From Rudanella paleaurantiibacter (GTDB lineage: Bacteria > Bacteroidota > Bacteroidia > Cytophagales > Spirosomataceae), in the NCBI RefSeq assembly GCF_009184635.1, contig NZ_WELI01000019.1, positions 1 through 46,752 on the forward strand: a stretch of 46,752 nucleotides of DNA. Reading direction: 5' to 3'. Shown here piece by piece: positions 1 through 6,435 of the stretch. Under the pieces are notes generated by a model. The model was not told the DNA's origin and did no database searches. It saw only the letters and a program-made list of their open reading frames with translations. How positions within the stretch are numbered: position 1 is the first letter of the stretch; every line of letters starts with the position of its first letter. Position numbers and translations under genes: made by a program.

Positions 1-1
1 A

Positions 2-94
2 AAGTGGGAAACAAAAACCTACAACTGGAAGGAGGTCATCAACGACCTGACAAGTATCTTTGAAGAACGCATCAAACCGCATCGCTTCGACTAA
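2..94 (+). CDS. 3' end of an unidentified protein (partial)
   Basis: An open frame enters from the left edge and ends at a TAA at 92-94, giving 30 residues ending in IFEERIKPHRFD. The tail is acidic/basic and reads like ordinary coding sequence (KEVINDLTSIFEER), but it is too short to place in a family. The gene starts outside the window. It is convergent with the small minus-strand gene that ends at 152. Confidence 0.5.
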   Translation, partial: KWETKTYNWKEVINDLTSIFEERIKPHRFD

Positions 95-151
95 AGCCCG
101 CCTGACACAGTTTAAAAATCACTCCCGCTTAAACGACTTTAAATCCCATTT

Positions 152-412
152 TTAGACAGCCTCTAACATTTGAATTAATTCTGAAATTTCAGTTTCCGTT
201 TGGGAAAATATAAAACACATGTCTTCGACAGGCAAAAACTCAATGTGATGAAGAGTTATAGATAGATTTTTGATGTTACGCTGCAATATGTCAAGTAGCT
301 GTTCTCTATCTTCTCGGGTAGGATTGGCGCTTAATAAATGAAGTGTGCAACAAACGACACTACAAATGCTTTTAAGATCGTGTACTATTTCCCTTGACGA
401 ATAAGTATTCAT
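152..412 (-). CDS. small helical protein resembling a lone histidine-kinase dimerisation segment
   Basis: This 86-residue protein starts at an ATG at 412. Residues 8-60 form two predicted amphipathic helices, and REIVHDLKSI resembles the H-box (HDLKS) of two-component kinases. There is no ATPase domain and no membrane segment, so if the resemblance is real it would be a free-standing DHp-like or phosphotransfer-like module. It could instead be an unrelated helical protein. It stands alone, with convergent neighbours on both sides, so context gives no function. The H-box match is by eye. Confidence 0.45.
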   Translation of the reverse strand: MNTYSSREIVHDLKSICSVVCCTLHLLSANPTREDREQLLDILQRNIKNLSITLHHIEFLPVEDMCFIFSQTETEISELIQMLEAV

Positions 413-430
413 ATTCTATTATACATTTTG

Positions 431-452
431 ATCCTGCTTATTCGAACAGGAT
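431..452. repeat. short inverted repeat between two minus-strand genes
   Basis: Arms atcctg (431-436) and caggat (447-452) flank a 10-base loop. It lies just upstream of the 86-residue gene and downstream of the HEPN-like gene, so it could be a weak terminator or operator. With 6-bp arms it may be chance. Confidence 0.2.
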
Positions 453-555
453 ATAAGGGACAGTTTGAGCACGAGTATTATACAAAACTTGCAAGTTCAG
501 TGTGTCGCTAAACCGGACCACCTCAGAGCGCGGCATTTTATCAATATGCACTCTA

Positions 556-1353
556 CTATACATCTTCCGTAAAATAGCCTGGATACAAAGTCATTATGTA
601 GTGAAAAACAAGTTCTGACGCTTCTAGTGGATTAAAATCTATCAGCCGCTTATTCAAGTCCTCATAACGAGTCATATTCTTTTTTTGAGACACTTTTAAG
701 TGTGTGAGGTCGTTTCTCAAATCATTGATTCTAACAATCTTATTATACTTTTCGTTAAACTGGGTGTAATAGTCAAACCCACTAATAACAGGCATGACGT
801 ATCGAATCTTCGAGTTGAAATCAATCCATTCAAGTTGATTCTTTGTTAGTGGACTGCCTGCTTCATCCAAAAAATACCCCTCAGGTACCATTTGAATACC
901 CTGATTAAAAAAGCCTTCCAGCGTCATAACCAAGAAAATTATACCCTGAGATACTTCTTTAAAGTAGTTGGTCAACAATCCAAAATAGTTATCTACTCTG
1001 TTCCGGCTGCGAATCATATTTCTTAATGGTTGCGCAGCCTCTAAATGTTCATTGGCAATTTGCAAATAAAGGTGAACGGGATTAGGTTCTTGAAGTAAAA
1101 TAATCTGCCCCTTGTTCTGTGATGAGTTAAGTACGCTCGTTATAACAGCTTCATTCTTCTCATCTCCTGTCTTAACGGCCACGATAGCCTCACCGAACTT
1201 TTTTATAAATTTAAACGCTTCAGTAACACGCCGTTCTGCTTCGTCAGGAGGTAGATCATTTAGATCGATATGTTTAACTTCCGAAATTTTCAAGTTCAAC
1301 GAATTGAGACTCGTCAAAGGATCGACTTTAATCTTCCTAAATACTTTACTCAT
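556..1353 (-). CDS. HEPN-like uncharacterised protein
   Basis: This 265-residue soluble protein starts with ATG at 1353. The C-terminal half is helical and carries R213-NDLT-H218 in the context DLRNDLTHLK. This matches the R-x4-6-H signature of HEPN ribonuclease domains, which occur widely in abortive-infection and toxin proteins. The N-terminal 100 residues (an alpha/beta stretch around IVAVKTGDEKNEAVI) are not recognised. No partner antitoxin or nucleotidyltransferase is adjacent. The gene sits in the accessory end of the element next to a decayed exonuclease gene, so it may be cargo. The HEPN assignment rests only on the motif and the helical context; RNase activity is inference. Confidence 0.5.
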   Translation of the reverse strand: MSKVFRKIKVDPLTSLNSLNLKISEVKHIDLNDLPPDEAERRVTEAFKFIKKFGEAIVAVKTGDEKNEAVITSVLNSSQNKGQIILLQEPNPVHLYLQIANEHLEAAQPLRNMIRSRNRVDNYFGLLTNYFKEVSQGIIFLVMTLEGFFNQGIQMVPEGYFLDEAGSPLTKNQLEWIDFNSKIRYVMPVISGFDYYTQFNEKYNKIVRINDLRNDLTHLKVSQKKNMTRYEDLNKRLIDFNPLEASELVFHYIMTLYPGYFTEDV

Positions 1354-1418
1354 AGGATTACCGTTTTGAGCTTCATTTAAAAGCCTATATACCAGAAGCT
1401 ATAACAAATTCTCGCAAT

Positions 1419-2055
1419 TTAAATTTCCCAAGATCTCAGCCTATAATTAACCTCCTCCCACGAGCGTAGTAGTCGGCTATGTTTTTGCCGGCCTCCGTCC
1501 ATGAATATATAGTCGGCTAGTACCTCCACAACGTACCTGTTGTGGAGTTTTTGCTTTTGTATATCAATGAGTAGGAACAAATTGGCTTGCCCTCTGGCCC
1601 GGCAATAGCCATCAAGATAGTACGCTCCCTACCGGTCATATTCGCACCGATAGCAGTTGGTTATAAATTCGGCTTGTGTCCGGGCTGAGCCGGGCGGCCG
1701 GTGACGTCGTTTTACATCGACAATGATACGCTTATCGGGTACGGGCAGGTCGATTCGGGCTTGGCAGGGTAAGCCCATTCGTTCATCCGCCCAGAATTGC
1801 ACCTGCTACGACTGGCGTAAGCGCAACAACCGGCTAAACAAGGGGTCGTTACATAGAACGTCGAGCATACGCCGGATAGCAGTGGCTCTCTTGCCGTTGG
1901 GTATGGTTTCTGTATCAAGTAGCAGGAAATCGTGAAAGCGGGTGCCGAACTCCTGGGCTGGATAGACGATGGGGTAAGCCCAAGATGTGTTTTTCAATTC
2001 GGTAAGATCGCTATTGGCGATGCGCGGAAATCGGCGGTACTTGTCTATTATAAAG
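1419..2055 (-). pseudogene. decayed RecE/DUF3799-like PD-(D/E)XK exonuclease
   Basis: One minus-strand frame reads continuously as a PD-(D/E)XK exonuclease but is broken by two in-frame TAG stops, at 1808-1806 and 1634-1632. In order it reads: a start-proximal segment with IANSDLTELK near 2010; FGTRFHDFLLLD near 1940; FWADERMGLPCQARIDLPVP near 1780; KRIIVDVK near 1725, giving the catalytic D...DVK pair; YRCEYDR then GAYYLDG near 1635; and VVEVLADYIFMDGG near 1500. It ends at a TAA at 1421-1419. The order matches phage/plasmid RecE-type exonucleases with a PDDEXK-like domain. No ATG was found, so the 5' boundary is approximate. The gene is probably inactive unless amber suppression operates. 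Confidence 0.75.
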
Positions 2056-2128
2056 AGGTATTGATTTAAATAGAAGGGAAAGAAAAAGCAATAGCCGGGC
2101 GAAGGTACAACGCCCGGCTACTTTCAAA

Positions 2129-2497
2129 TCAATCCCACGACAGTACGTTTATAATTGGTTCGGTATGAATGTCGCCTAAAAACTTGACCAGATTTTGGAC
2201 GTTTTTCAGGGTCAGTTTTGGCTCGACGGTACGCCCTCGGTTATTGTTTCCCACTACGAGCGCGATGCCATGAATCGGGTAGCTGAAGTAAGCAAACTTG
2301 AACGCGGGCGGTTGCGGCTCCGACAACAAAGCCTCGTCGTCAACGATCAGCGCGTCACCATTCGGCATCCGGCACACAAAGTCGATGGTGCGGCAATCAA
2401 TGTGCCTGTAATACGCTGACAAACTGGCTTCTATTTCGATTTCATCAATCGTTCGTTTCTTTGGGTCAATGCTAATGGCTTTAATCGTCTTTTTCAT
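2129..2497 (-). CDS. DUF3846-like small protein
   Basis: This 122-residue protein starts at an ATG at 2497. It opens with MKKTIKAISIDPKKRTIDEIEI and carries a central GDALIVDDEALL block, the layout of the DUF3846 family found on plasmids and phages. No biochemical role is known to me. It is in the same orientation as the exonuclease remnant downstream and the unknown genes upstream, so it may belong to one accessory unit reading leftward from about 3772. No signal peptide or membrane segment is visible. The family call is by pattern memory. Confidence 0.6.
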   Translation of the reverse strand: MKKTIKAISIDPKKRTIDEIEIEASLSAYYRHIDCRTIDFVCRMPNGDALIVDDEALLSEPQPPAFKFAYFSYPIHGIALVVGNNNRGRTVEPKLTLKNVQNLVKFLGDIHTEPIINVLSWD

Positions 2498-2563
2498 AGT
2501 GGTCCGCCACTGCGGTTGTTTACTGTTCTTGTTGTTTACTGCTGGTAGTCAAATGATTTGAAA

Positions 2564-2716
2564 TCAACCGCACCGGCGGCCCGGGTCGTCTGTTATGATG
2601 ACAATGCGATTGCCTTTATCGTCCCACGCGTCAAAGCAGTACATTCGGGCTATCTCACGTGGACTGAAAGCAGTGCAATACGGTAGCCTATCGTCAGTTT
2701 TGGTAAAAGCGTACAT
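2564..2716 (-). CDS. small uncharacterised protein, 50 residues
   Basis: The frame can start at ATG 2716, giving 50 residues (MYAFTKTDDRLPYC to DDPGRRCG). A TTG start at 2770 overlapping the upstream stop is also possible and would give 68. I prefer the ATG because the extra N-terminus looks like low-information read-through. The body FDAWDDKGNRIVIITDDPG looks protein-like, and the gene is co-oriented with its upstream neighbour, which ends at 2767. No family is recognised. It may be a real small accessory protein, but support is limited to frame and context. Confidence 0.4.
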   Translation of the reverse strand: MYAFTKTDDRLPYCTAFSPREIARMYCFDAWDDKGNRIVIITDDPGRRCG

Positions 2717-2766
2717 CGTTGAAGGAAAAAGCAGACCGGAGCGGGTTGCCCCGGTCTGCAAGTGAG

Positions 2767-3420
2767 TCAATGAAGTTGGGACATTGGCTGCGGCTCAGAA
2801 GCGGCAAAGCCGTAGCGGTGTGAGGTCTTGAACCGGGCAGTGTCTGTGAGGGTCTCTTGTCGGAAGATGCGATTATCAGCAGCAAACTCCTGTCGTTGTT
2901 TGGTCAGATCAGCATCGGCCAACTCATAGCGAAACTGCGCGATGTAATACACCCCTTTGGGCTGAATCTTCGTGTTCTCTTTCCGTTCGGCGGTAGCAGT
3001 CAGTACAACATCGGCCAACGTGCGGTCGTCGTAGTATAGTGGCTCGATTTGACGAAAAATGTTATCGACACTGTACCCGTGAAACAGTATACTGGAAACA
3101 CATCTCTGGTCGTCAATAAAAAACAGTTCGGCCCATTGCTTCGCGGGTTGACCCAGAATACTATCAATAAAGATGCGCCAGGCAATCGGTTGAAACGTCA
3201 AGCTACGACCTAACTTCTTCTCACCATTAATCGAGAATACGCCTTCCTTAGCGTCAAAACGGTAGTTGCGGGGATGGCCCTCCAGATACTTGTATCGACT
3301 GATAACGTCGCCGTGGGTCTGGTCGATTGTTTGCCAGCTTTTCAGGCCGGTTACGGGTTCCAATGTGGTCGGGTCAAGTACGCGGGCTGTTTCCATTAGT
3401 TTGAGAATGTTGGAAGTCAT
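2767..3420 (-). CDS. uncharacterised plasmid-type protein
   Basis: The best start is the ATG at 3420 (MTSNILKLMETARVLD), giving 217 residues. The longer 248-residue frame adds a proline-rich leader unlike the rest. The protein is soluble and mixed alpha/beta, with no motif I recognise. HPRNYRFDAKEGVFSING and a lysine/glutamine-rich C-terminal half are the visible features. It belongs to the leftward run of small genes starting at 3772, which on mobile elements often carries DNA maintenance or anti-host functions. That role is inferred from position only. Confidence 0.55.
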   Translation of the reverse strand: MTSNILKLMETARVLDPTTLEPVTGLKSWQTIDQTHGDVISRYKYLEGHPRNYRFDAKEGVFSINGEKKLGRSLTFQPIAWRIFIDSILGQPAKQWAELFFIDDQRCVSSILFHGYSVDNIFRQIEPLYYDDRTLADVVLTATAERKENTKIQPKGVYYIAQFRYELADADLTKQRQEFAADNRIFRQETLTDTARFKTSHRYGFAASEPQPMSQLH

Positions 3421-3484
3421 AGAAAATGCTTGTAATAACAGTGGGGTATGAGTGGCCCCGGCCTGACGGTCGGGGCCAGGCTCG

Positions 3485-3772
3485 TTAAATAATGGAGAAT
3501 AACACGGCTTCACGGTTGAGAACCGGTGTCCATTCGCGGGTTGGCTCTGACTCTGTCTTCGCTAAACCCAACCGACGCAAAGCGAATTGTTTGATGTCTT
3601 TGTACTCCTGCTCTGTAATCAGCGAGTTACCCGTTTGCAAGGCCCCGCTACTGCCTTCGTAGCGTTCCACCCGTTCACGTCCGGCAACGGTGCAGCACAT
3701 TTCTACCTGCTGAGTAGTTAGGTCAAGCGCGTAAAAGAAATTAGCTGTGTGATGCTTCAGATAGATAGTCAT
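3485..3772 (-). CDS. uncharacterised small protein, first gene of leftward unit
   Basis: This 95-residue protein starts at ATG 3772 and ends LLNREAVLFSII-like without membrane character. No family is recognised. It is the promoter-proximal gene of the minus-strand unit running from 3772 to about 2129 and sits directly downstream of the AT-rich inverted repeat at 3824-3845. The same decamer motif is found upstream of the relaxase and coupling-protein genes, which suggests joint control with the transfer backbone. Confidence 0.5.
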   Translation of the reverse strand: MTIYLKHHTANFFYALDLTTQQVEMCCTVAGRERVERYEGSSGALQTGNSLITEQEYKDIKQFALRRLGLAKTESEPTREWTPVLNREAVLFSII

Positions 3773-3823
3773 ACAGAATATGGTTGCTGTTGTTTAACAC
3801 TATAAATATACGACAAAATACCA

Positions 3824-3845
3824 ATATTGTAAAATATTACAATAT
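3824..3845. promoter_or_regulatory. AT-rich inverted repeat, candidate operator/promoter
   Basis: Perfect 9-bp arms atattgtaa (3824-3832) and ttacaatat (3837-3845) flank a 4-base loop, about 50 bases upstream of the ATG at 3772. The embedded decamer ATTGTAAAAT (3826-3835) recurs in reverse orientation at 32629-32638 and 33923-33932, each upstream of a backbone gene. That recurrence argues for a shared regulatory site. The regulator is unknown; ParA or a mob accessory protein are possible candidates. Confidence 0.5.
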
Positions 3846-3875
3846 CACAAATGATGCTTTCTTGCGTAAGCCTAC

Positions 3876-3895
3876 CTTTTTCTTCCCTTCAATTC
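3876..3895. repeat. 20-bp direct repeat, copy 1
   Basis: The sequence ctttttcttcccttcaattc occurs here and identically at 36626-36645. In both places it lies about 10-30 bases to the right of an AT-rich inverted repeat and upstream of a minus-strand gene (3772 and 36532). The paired arrangement looks like a duplicated promoter or recombination module. Confidence 0.55.
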
Positions 3896-3930
3896 ACCTT
3901 TTTCATTGATTAACAGGGCATTGCTACTCT

Positions 3931-3966
3931 CACAATCAAACAGCACGTGGGTGCTGTTTGATTGTG
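3931..3966. repeat. perfect 16-bp inverted repeat upstream of parA
   Basis: Arms cacaatcaaacagcac (3931-3946) and gtgctgtttgattgtg (3951-3966) are perfect complements around a 4-base gtgg loop. The repeat lies in the divergent intergenic region 76 bases before the parA start. There is no T-tract, so a terminator is unlikely. An operator, a centromere-like site for the ParA system, or a cruciform signal are the plausible roles. Confidence 0.6.
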
Positions 3967-4041
3967 CTGATATTTTACTCAACTCGCTATGCTACAATAC
4001 TGAAATATTTATGTTATTTGCCGCCAGAAACAAGCATCTAC

Positions 4042-4701
4042 ATGGAAGATTTACGCATTATATCTGTCTGCTCCCAAAAAGGAGGGAGTGGAAAATCAGC
4101 GATAACGGTCTGGTTGGCTAACAGCCTCCGCCGGGAAGGGAAACGGGTGCTGGTACTGGATGCCGATGGGCAACGTACCATCGCTAAACTAAGGAGTCGG
4201 GAAGTTGAGCGTCTGGGCACACCTGAACAAGCCTGCGAGGTGATGGCTACCGACGACGTAACGACTGTACTCGATGAACGCTACGAAGACTTCGACGTAA
4301 TTTTTCTTGATTTACCCCGGATGACCGGACCTGATGAAGCCGTGATGGCACTGACCTTCTGTGACAGCATTCTGGTGCCTATTCGCCTGGGCGACTCCGA
4401 CGTACTGTCGGCATTTGAGTTTATTAATGCCGCCAAGAAGATGGGCGACATTCGGAAGCAAAAGGGCTTCGACTTCAACATCTACGGCGTTCAGAATTTT
4501 CGGCAACCGAACCTGCGCGAAAACAACGACATTCACCGGTACGCCGAAATGCTCGACATCACCATTTTTGACAACGGACTACCCAACCGGGCCGACTTTA
4601 TGCGGGTTGGCACCATCGACTGCCCATCCGACTACGCAAGCATTGCTGAGGTTTATAATTCATTCTATCAGGAGTTTAAACAGCGATACCAGATCGCTTA
4701 A
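4042..4701 (+). CDS. parA: ParA/TraA-type partition ATPase
   Basis: This 219-residue ParA/MinD-family ATPase has the deviant Walker A motif KGGSGKS at residues 13-19, a VLDADGQ segment in place of the usual DxDPQ switch, and VIFLDLPR as Walker B. I chose ATG 4042 (MEDLRIISVCSQKGG) over the upstream start at 3958, because the ATPase fold begins at this point and the longer leader overlaps the inverted repeat. ParA proteins dimerise on ATP, bind DNA non-specifically and position plasmids or transfer machinery. In Bacteroides conjugative elements a ParA homologue (TraA) opens the transfer region, as here. The gene is followed after 4 bases by a small partner gene. Confidence 0.85.
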   Translation: MEDLRIISVCSQKGGSGKSAITVWLANSLRREGKRVLVLDADGQRTIAKLRSREVERLGTPEQACEVMATDDVTTVLDERYEDFDVIFLDLPRMTGPDEAVMALTFCDSILVPIRLGDSDVLSAFEFINAAKKMGDIRKQKGFDFNIYGVQNFRQPNLRENNDIHRYAEMLDITIFDNGLPNRADFMRVGTIDCPSDYASIAEVYNSFYQEFKQRYQIA

Positions 4702-4705
4702 CGTT

Positions 4706-5065
4706 ATGGCAAAAAATAAACGCCCTTTCTCTACGTTGCTACAGGACGCAGATGCTAAAAAAGCTGTGCAGGAGGCCCTTCACGCGCCCGCTCAACTGCC
4801 CGATCAGGAGCTAGCGGCTCCTGCTGCTCCTGCCGTTCAGGTTGAAGCAATTGTTACACCACCTGTAAATCCGGTGAGTGAGCCGGAACCGAAAGGCAAA
4901 CGGACACAACACGACGATTTTGTGCAGCTCGCTGTTCGTCGGTCAATTCATCCGTACCTGAAGATGGCTTCCAACTTTTACAATATCGAAATCAGAGAGT
5001 TAGCCAGTGAAGCTATCGCTAACGATCCTCGCATAAAGGCAATGATGGAAATGATGAAAAAATAA
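4706..5065 (+). CDS. small ParA-partner-like protein (TraB/DUF3408-like position)
   Basis: This 119-residue protein starts at ATG 4706, four bases after parA. It has a basic N-terminus (MAKNKRPFSTLLQDADAKK), an alanine/proline-rich linker at about residues 25-60, and a helical C-terminal domain starting near KGKRTQHDDFVQLAVRRSI. That domain has the style of the small DNA-binding proteins that follow ParA in Bacteroidetes transfer regions. The tight spacing suggests an operon and a ParB-like or relaxosome-accessory role. No family match is certain. A longer upstream frame overlapping parA is a shadow. Confidence 0.6.
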   Translation: MAKNKRPFSTLLQDADAKKAVQEALHAPAQLPDQELAAPAAPAVQVEAIVTPPVNPVSEPEPKGKRTQHDDFVQLAVRRSIHPYLKMASNFYNIEIRELASEAIANDPRIKAMMEMMKK

Positions 5066-5129
5066 AAGCCGAAAAACGTCTCTATAGTTGTTACTTTTTT
5101 CAGTTTCAGTTTTTAGATTTGCACTCAGA

Positions 5130-5561
5130 ATGACACTGAACACGACTTCAGAGGTAGCATTGCTGGGTGCAATCTTTTTTTTGGCCTTTTTACTATTGTT
5201 ATTTTATCGACATAGTAGGAATAAGCGACTAACCAGAAAAGAGGCAAAGGTGCCGCTCCGTGTAAATCGTTCAGGATTATTAGCTGAACAAAAACGCCAG
5301 GTTTCCCTACGGAAGCAGAAGTTGGCCAACGCATCGGATGCAACTACCGCCCGAAAGCCAAAAACAGAGACAGCAGCTTTGTCTTCCTCGGATACTAGGC
5401 AATACGAACCGGCTGAAGATGGTTTTGGCGAAGACCTGGGCGCAGCCCTGTCACTGAGTCAGCAGGTGGATACCAAACCAAAGAAGAAGTCACGGTTTTC
5501 CTCGCTACAAGACGCTGCCGATCAGTTCAAAGAGATATACAACCGTAATAGTCAACTATGA
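5130..5561 (+). CDS. single-pass membrane protein of the transfer region
   Basis: This 143-residue protein starts at ATG 5130 (MTLNTTSEVALLG). One strong membrane segment spans about residues 8-26 (ALLGAIFFLAFLLLLFY) and is followed by a basic cytoplasmic stretch and a charged, low-complexity tail. The layout (short outside end, one helix, long inside tail) fits a small TraD-like or scaffold component between ParA and the TraE pilin, but no family is recognised. Its stop overlaps, as ATGA, a tiny 11-codon frame at 5558-5593 (MKKIVLLTSLN) that resembles the first residues of a signal peptide. Confidence 0.55.
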   Translation: MTLNTTSEVALLGAIFFLAFLLLLFYRHSRNKRLTRKEAKVPLRVNRSGLLAEQKRQVSLRKQKLANASDATTARKPKTETAALSSSDTRQYEPAEDGFGEDLGAALSLSQQVDTKPKKKSRFSSLQDAADQFKEIYNRNSQL

Positions 5562-5593
5562 AAAAGATCGTACTTCTCACTTCGCTTAATTGA
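5558..5593 (+). other. 11-codon frame, possible leader peptide or relic of a secreted protein
   Basis: ATG at 5558 overlaps the upstream stop (ATGA), and the frame reads MKKIVLLTSLN then TGA. The opening mirrors the signal-peptide start of the TraE gene 200 bases downstream (MKKSVIFTT). It may be a truncated relic of an envelope gene or a translated leader. Too short to support more. Confidence 0.2.
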
Positions 5594-5654
5594 TTTAACT
5601 GAACGACCTTCCGACCAAGTCTGGTTTAAAGCTTCATTTTAGAAGAGTCCATGA

Positions 5655-5674
5655 GACGTATATACCTATACGTC
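5655..5674. repeat. 8-bp perfect inverted repeat before traE
   Basis: Arms gacgtata (5655-5662) and tatacgtc (5667-5674) flank tacc, about 95 bases upstream of traE in a 174-base non-coding gap. This could be an operator for the transfer operon. No T-tract follows. Confidence 0.35.
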
Positions 5675-5767
5675 AGGGAAACTATTGCCCTTTCTCTGGG
5701 CATTTACCGCGCAACAATCAACCAATTATATAACCTAAGAAAGCCTGCTATTGCGGGTACATGACTT

Positions 5768-6100
5768 ATGAAAAAGTCGGTAATCTTTACCACTATGGCC
5801 TTACTGTGCCTAAGCTCGTTCGAGTTGTTTGCTCAACCGGGTGCGGCCGGTCAGGTATCGCAAACCCTAACCGGGTATTACAACACGATTGTTACCATCG
5901 GTAACGTCATTTTCAGCATTCTGATGGTGTTTGGGGTCGTTAAGACTGTATCGGCGTTCCTGACCAACTCAGGGGCGGGGCCTCGCAACCTGATCTTTCT
6001 GGTGCTGGCGGCTGTCATCTGGTTTGGGTTCAACCTGATCGTCAACGATGTACAGTCAGCTTCGGGCGGTTCGACGGGCGGTTACACCATGACGCGCTAA
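5768..6100 (+). CDS. traE: TraE (DUF4134), VirB2-like pilin
   Basis: This 110-residue protein has a signal peptide (cleavage after about residue 22, LFAQ-PGAAG) and two hydrophobic helices at about residues 38-63 and 72-91. The layout matches TraE/DUF4134 of Bacteroides conjugative transposons, which corresponds to VirB2 pilin of type IV secretion. It would be exported and assembled into the mating pilus or channel. It is the first gene of the tight transfer operon: traF starts 2 bases after its stop. Confidence 0.85.
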   Translation: MKKSVIFTTMALLCLSSFELFAQPGAAGQVSQTLTGYYNTIVTIGNVIFSILMVFGVVKTVSAFLTNSGAGPRNLIFLVLAAVIWFGFNLIVNDVQSASGGSTGGYTMTR

Positions 6101-6102
6101 GT

Positions 6103-6435
6103 ATGAAGGTTCAAAAATCTCTGGAAAAGCCCACGCGGATTCTGGGGATGCGGATGCAGGAATTGGGATTGTATGTCTGTCTGCTCATCGGCCTGGTGAC
6201 CGTGGTGTCGCTGGCCCGGACAATACTCCCAATTCCCCGCCCCGTGTACGTGGTCATTCTGGCCACGCTCGTCGGCTCCTGGCTACTGCTCCGCTGGGGC
6301 GAACGGTATAAGCATCCGTCATTTCTGATCTCGCTGTTGTCGTGGGTTTTCTTCCAGCCAAAACAAGTCATTTACGTTAAACCCAATCTACGTGGCAAAG
6401 TCGGTAAACTACGACGCAGTATTCCCCGTCTTTAG
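6103..6435 (+). CDS. traF: TraF (DUF4133), VirB3-like inner-membrane protein
   Basis: This 110-residue protein has a short cytoplasmic N-terminus and two adjacent membrane helices at about residues 20-40 and 44-65, followed by a basic tail (PNLRGKVGKLRRSIPRL). This is the DUF4133/TraF layout, equivalent to VirB3, a membrane partner of the VirB4 ATPase. Its last 44 bases overlap the start of traG, so translation is probably coupled, consistent with the known VirB3-VirB4 partnership (fused in some systems). Confidence 0.85.
   Translation: MKVQKSLEKPTRILGMRMQELGLYVCLLIGLVTVVSLARTILPIPRPVYVVILATLVGSWLLLRWGERYKHPSFLISLLSWVFFQPKQVIYVKPNLRGKVGKLRRSIPRL

Noticed and set aside
4361-5065. 234-codon frame overlapping parA
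   Set aside because: The first 115 codons are an out-of-frame shadow of parA. The real start is ATG 4706, directly after the parA stop.
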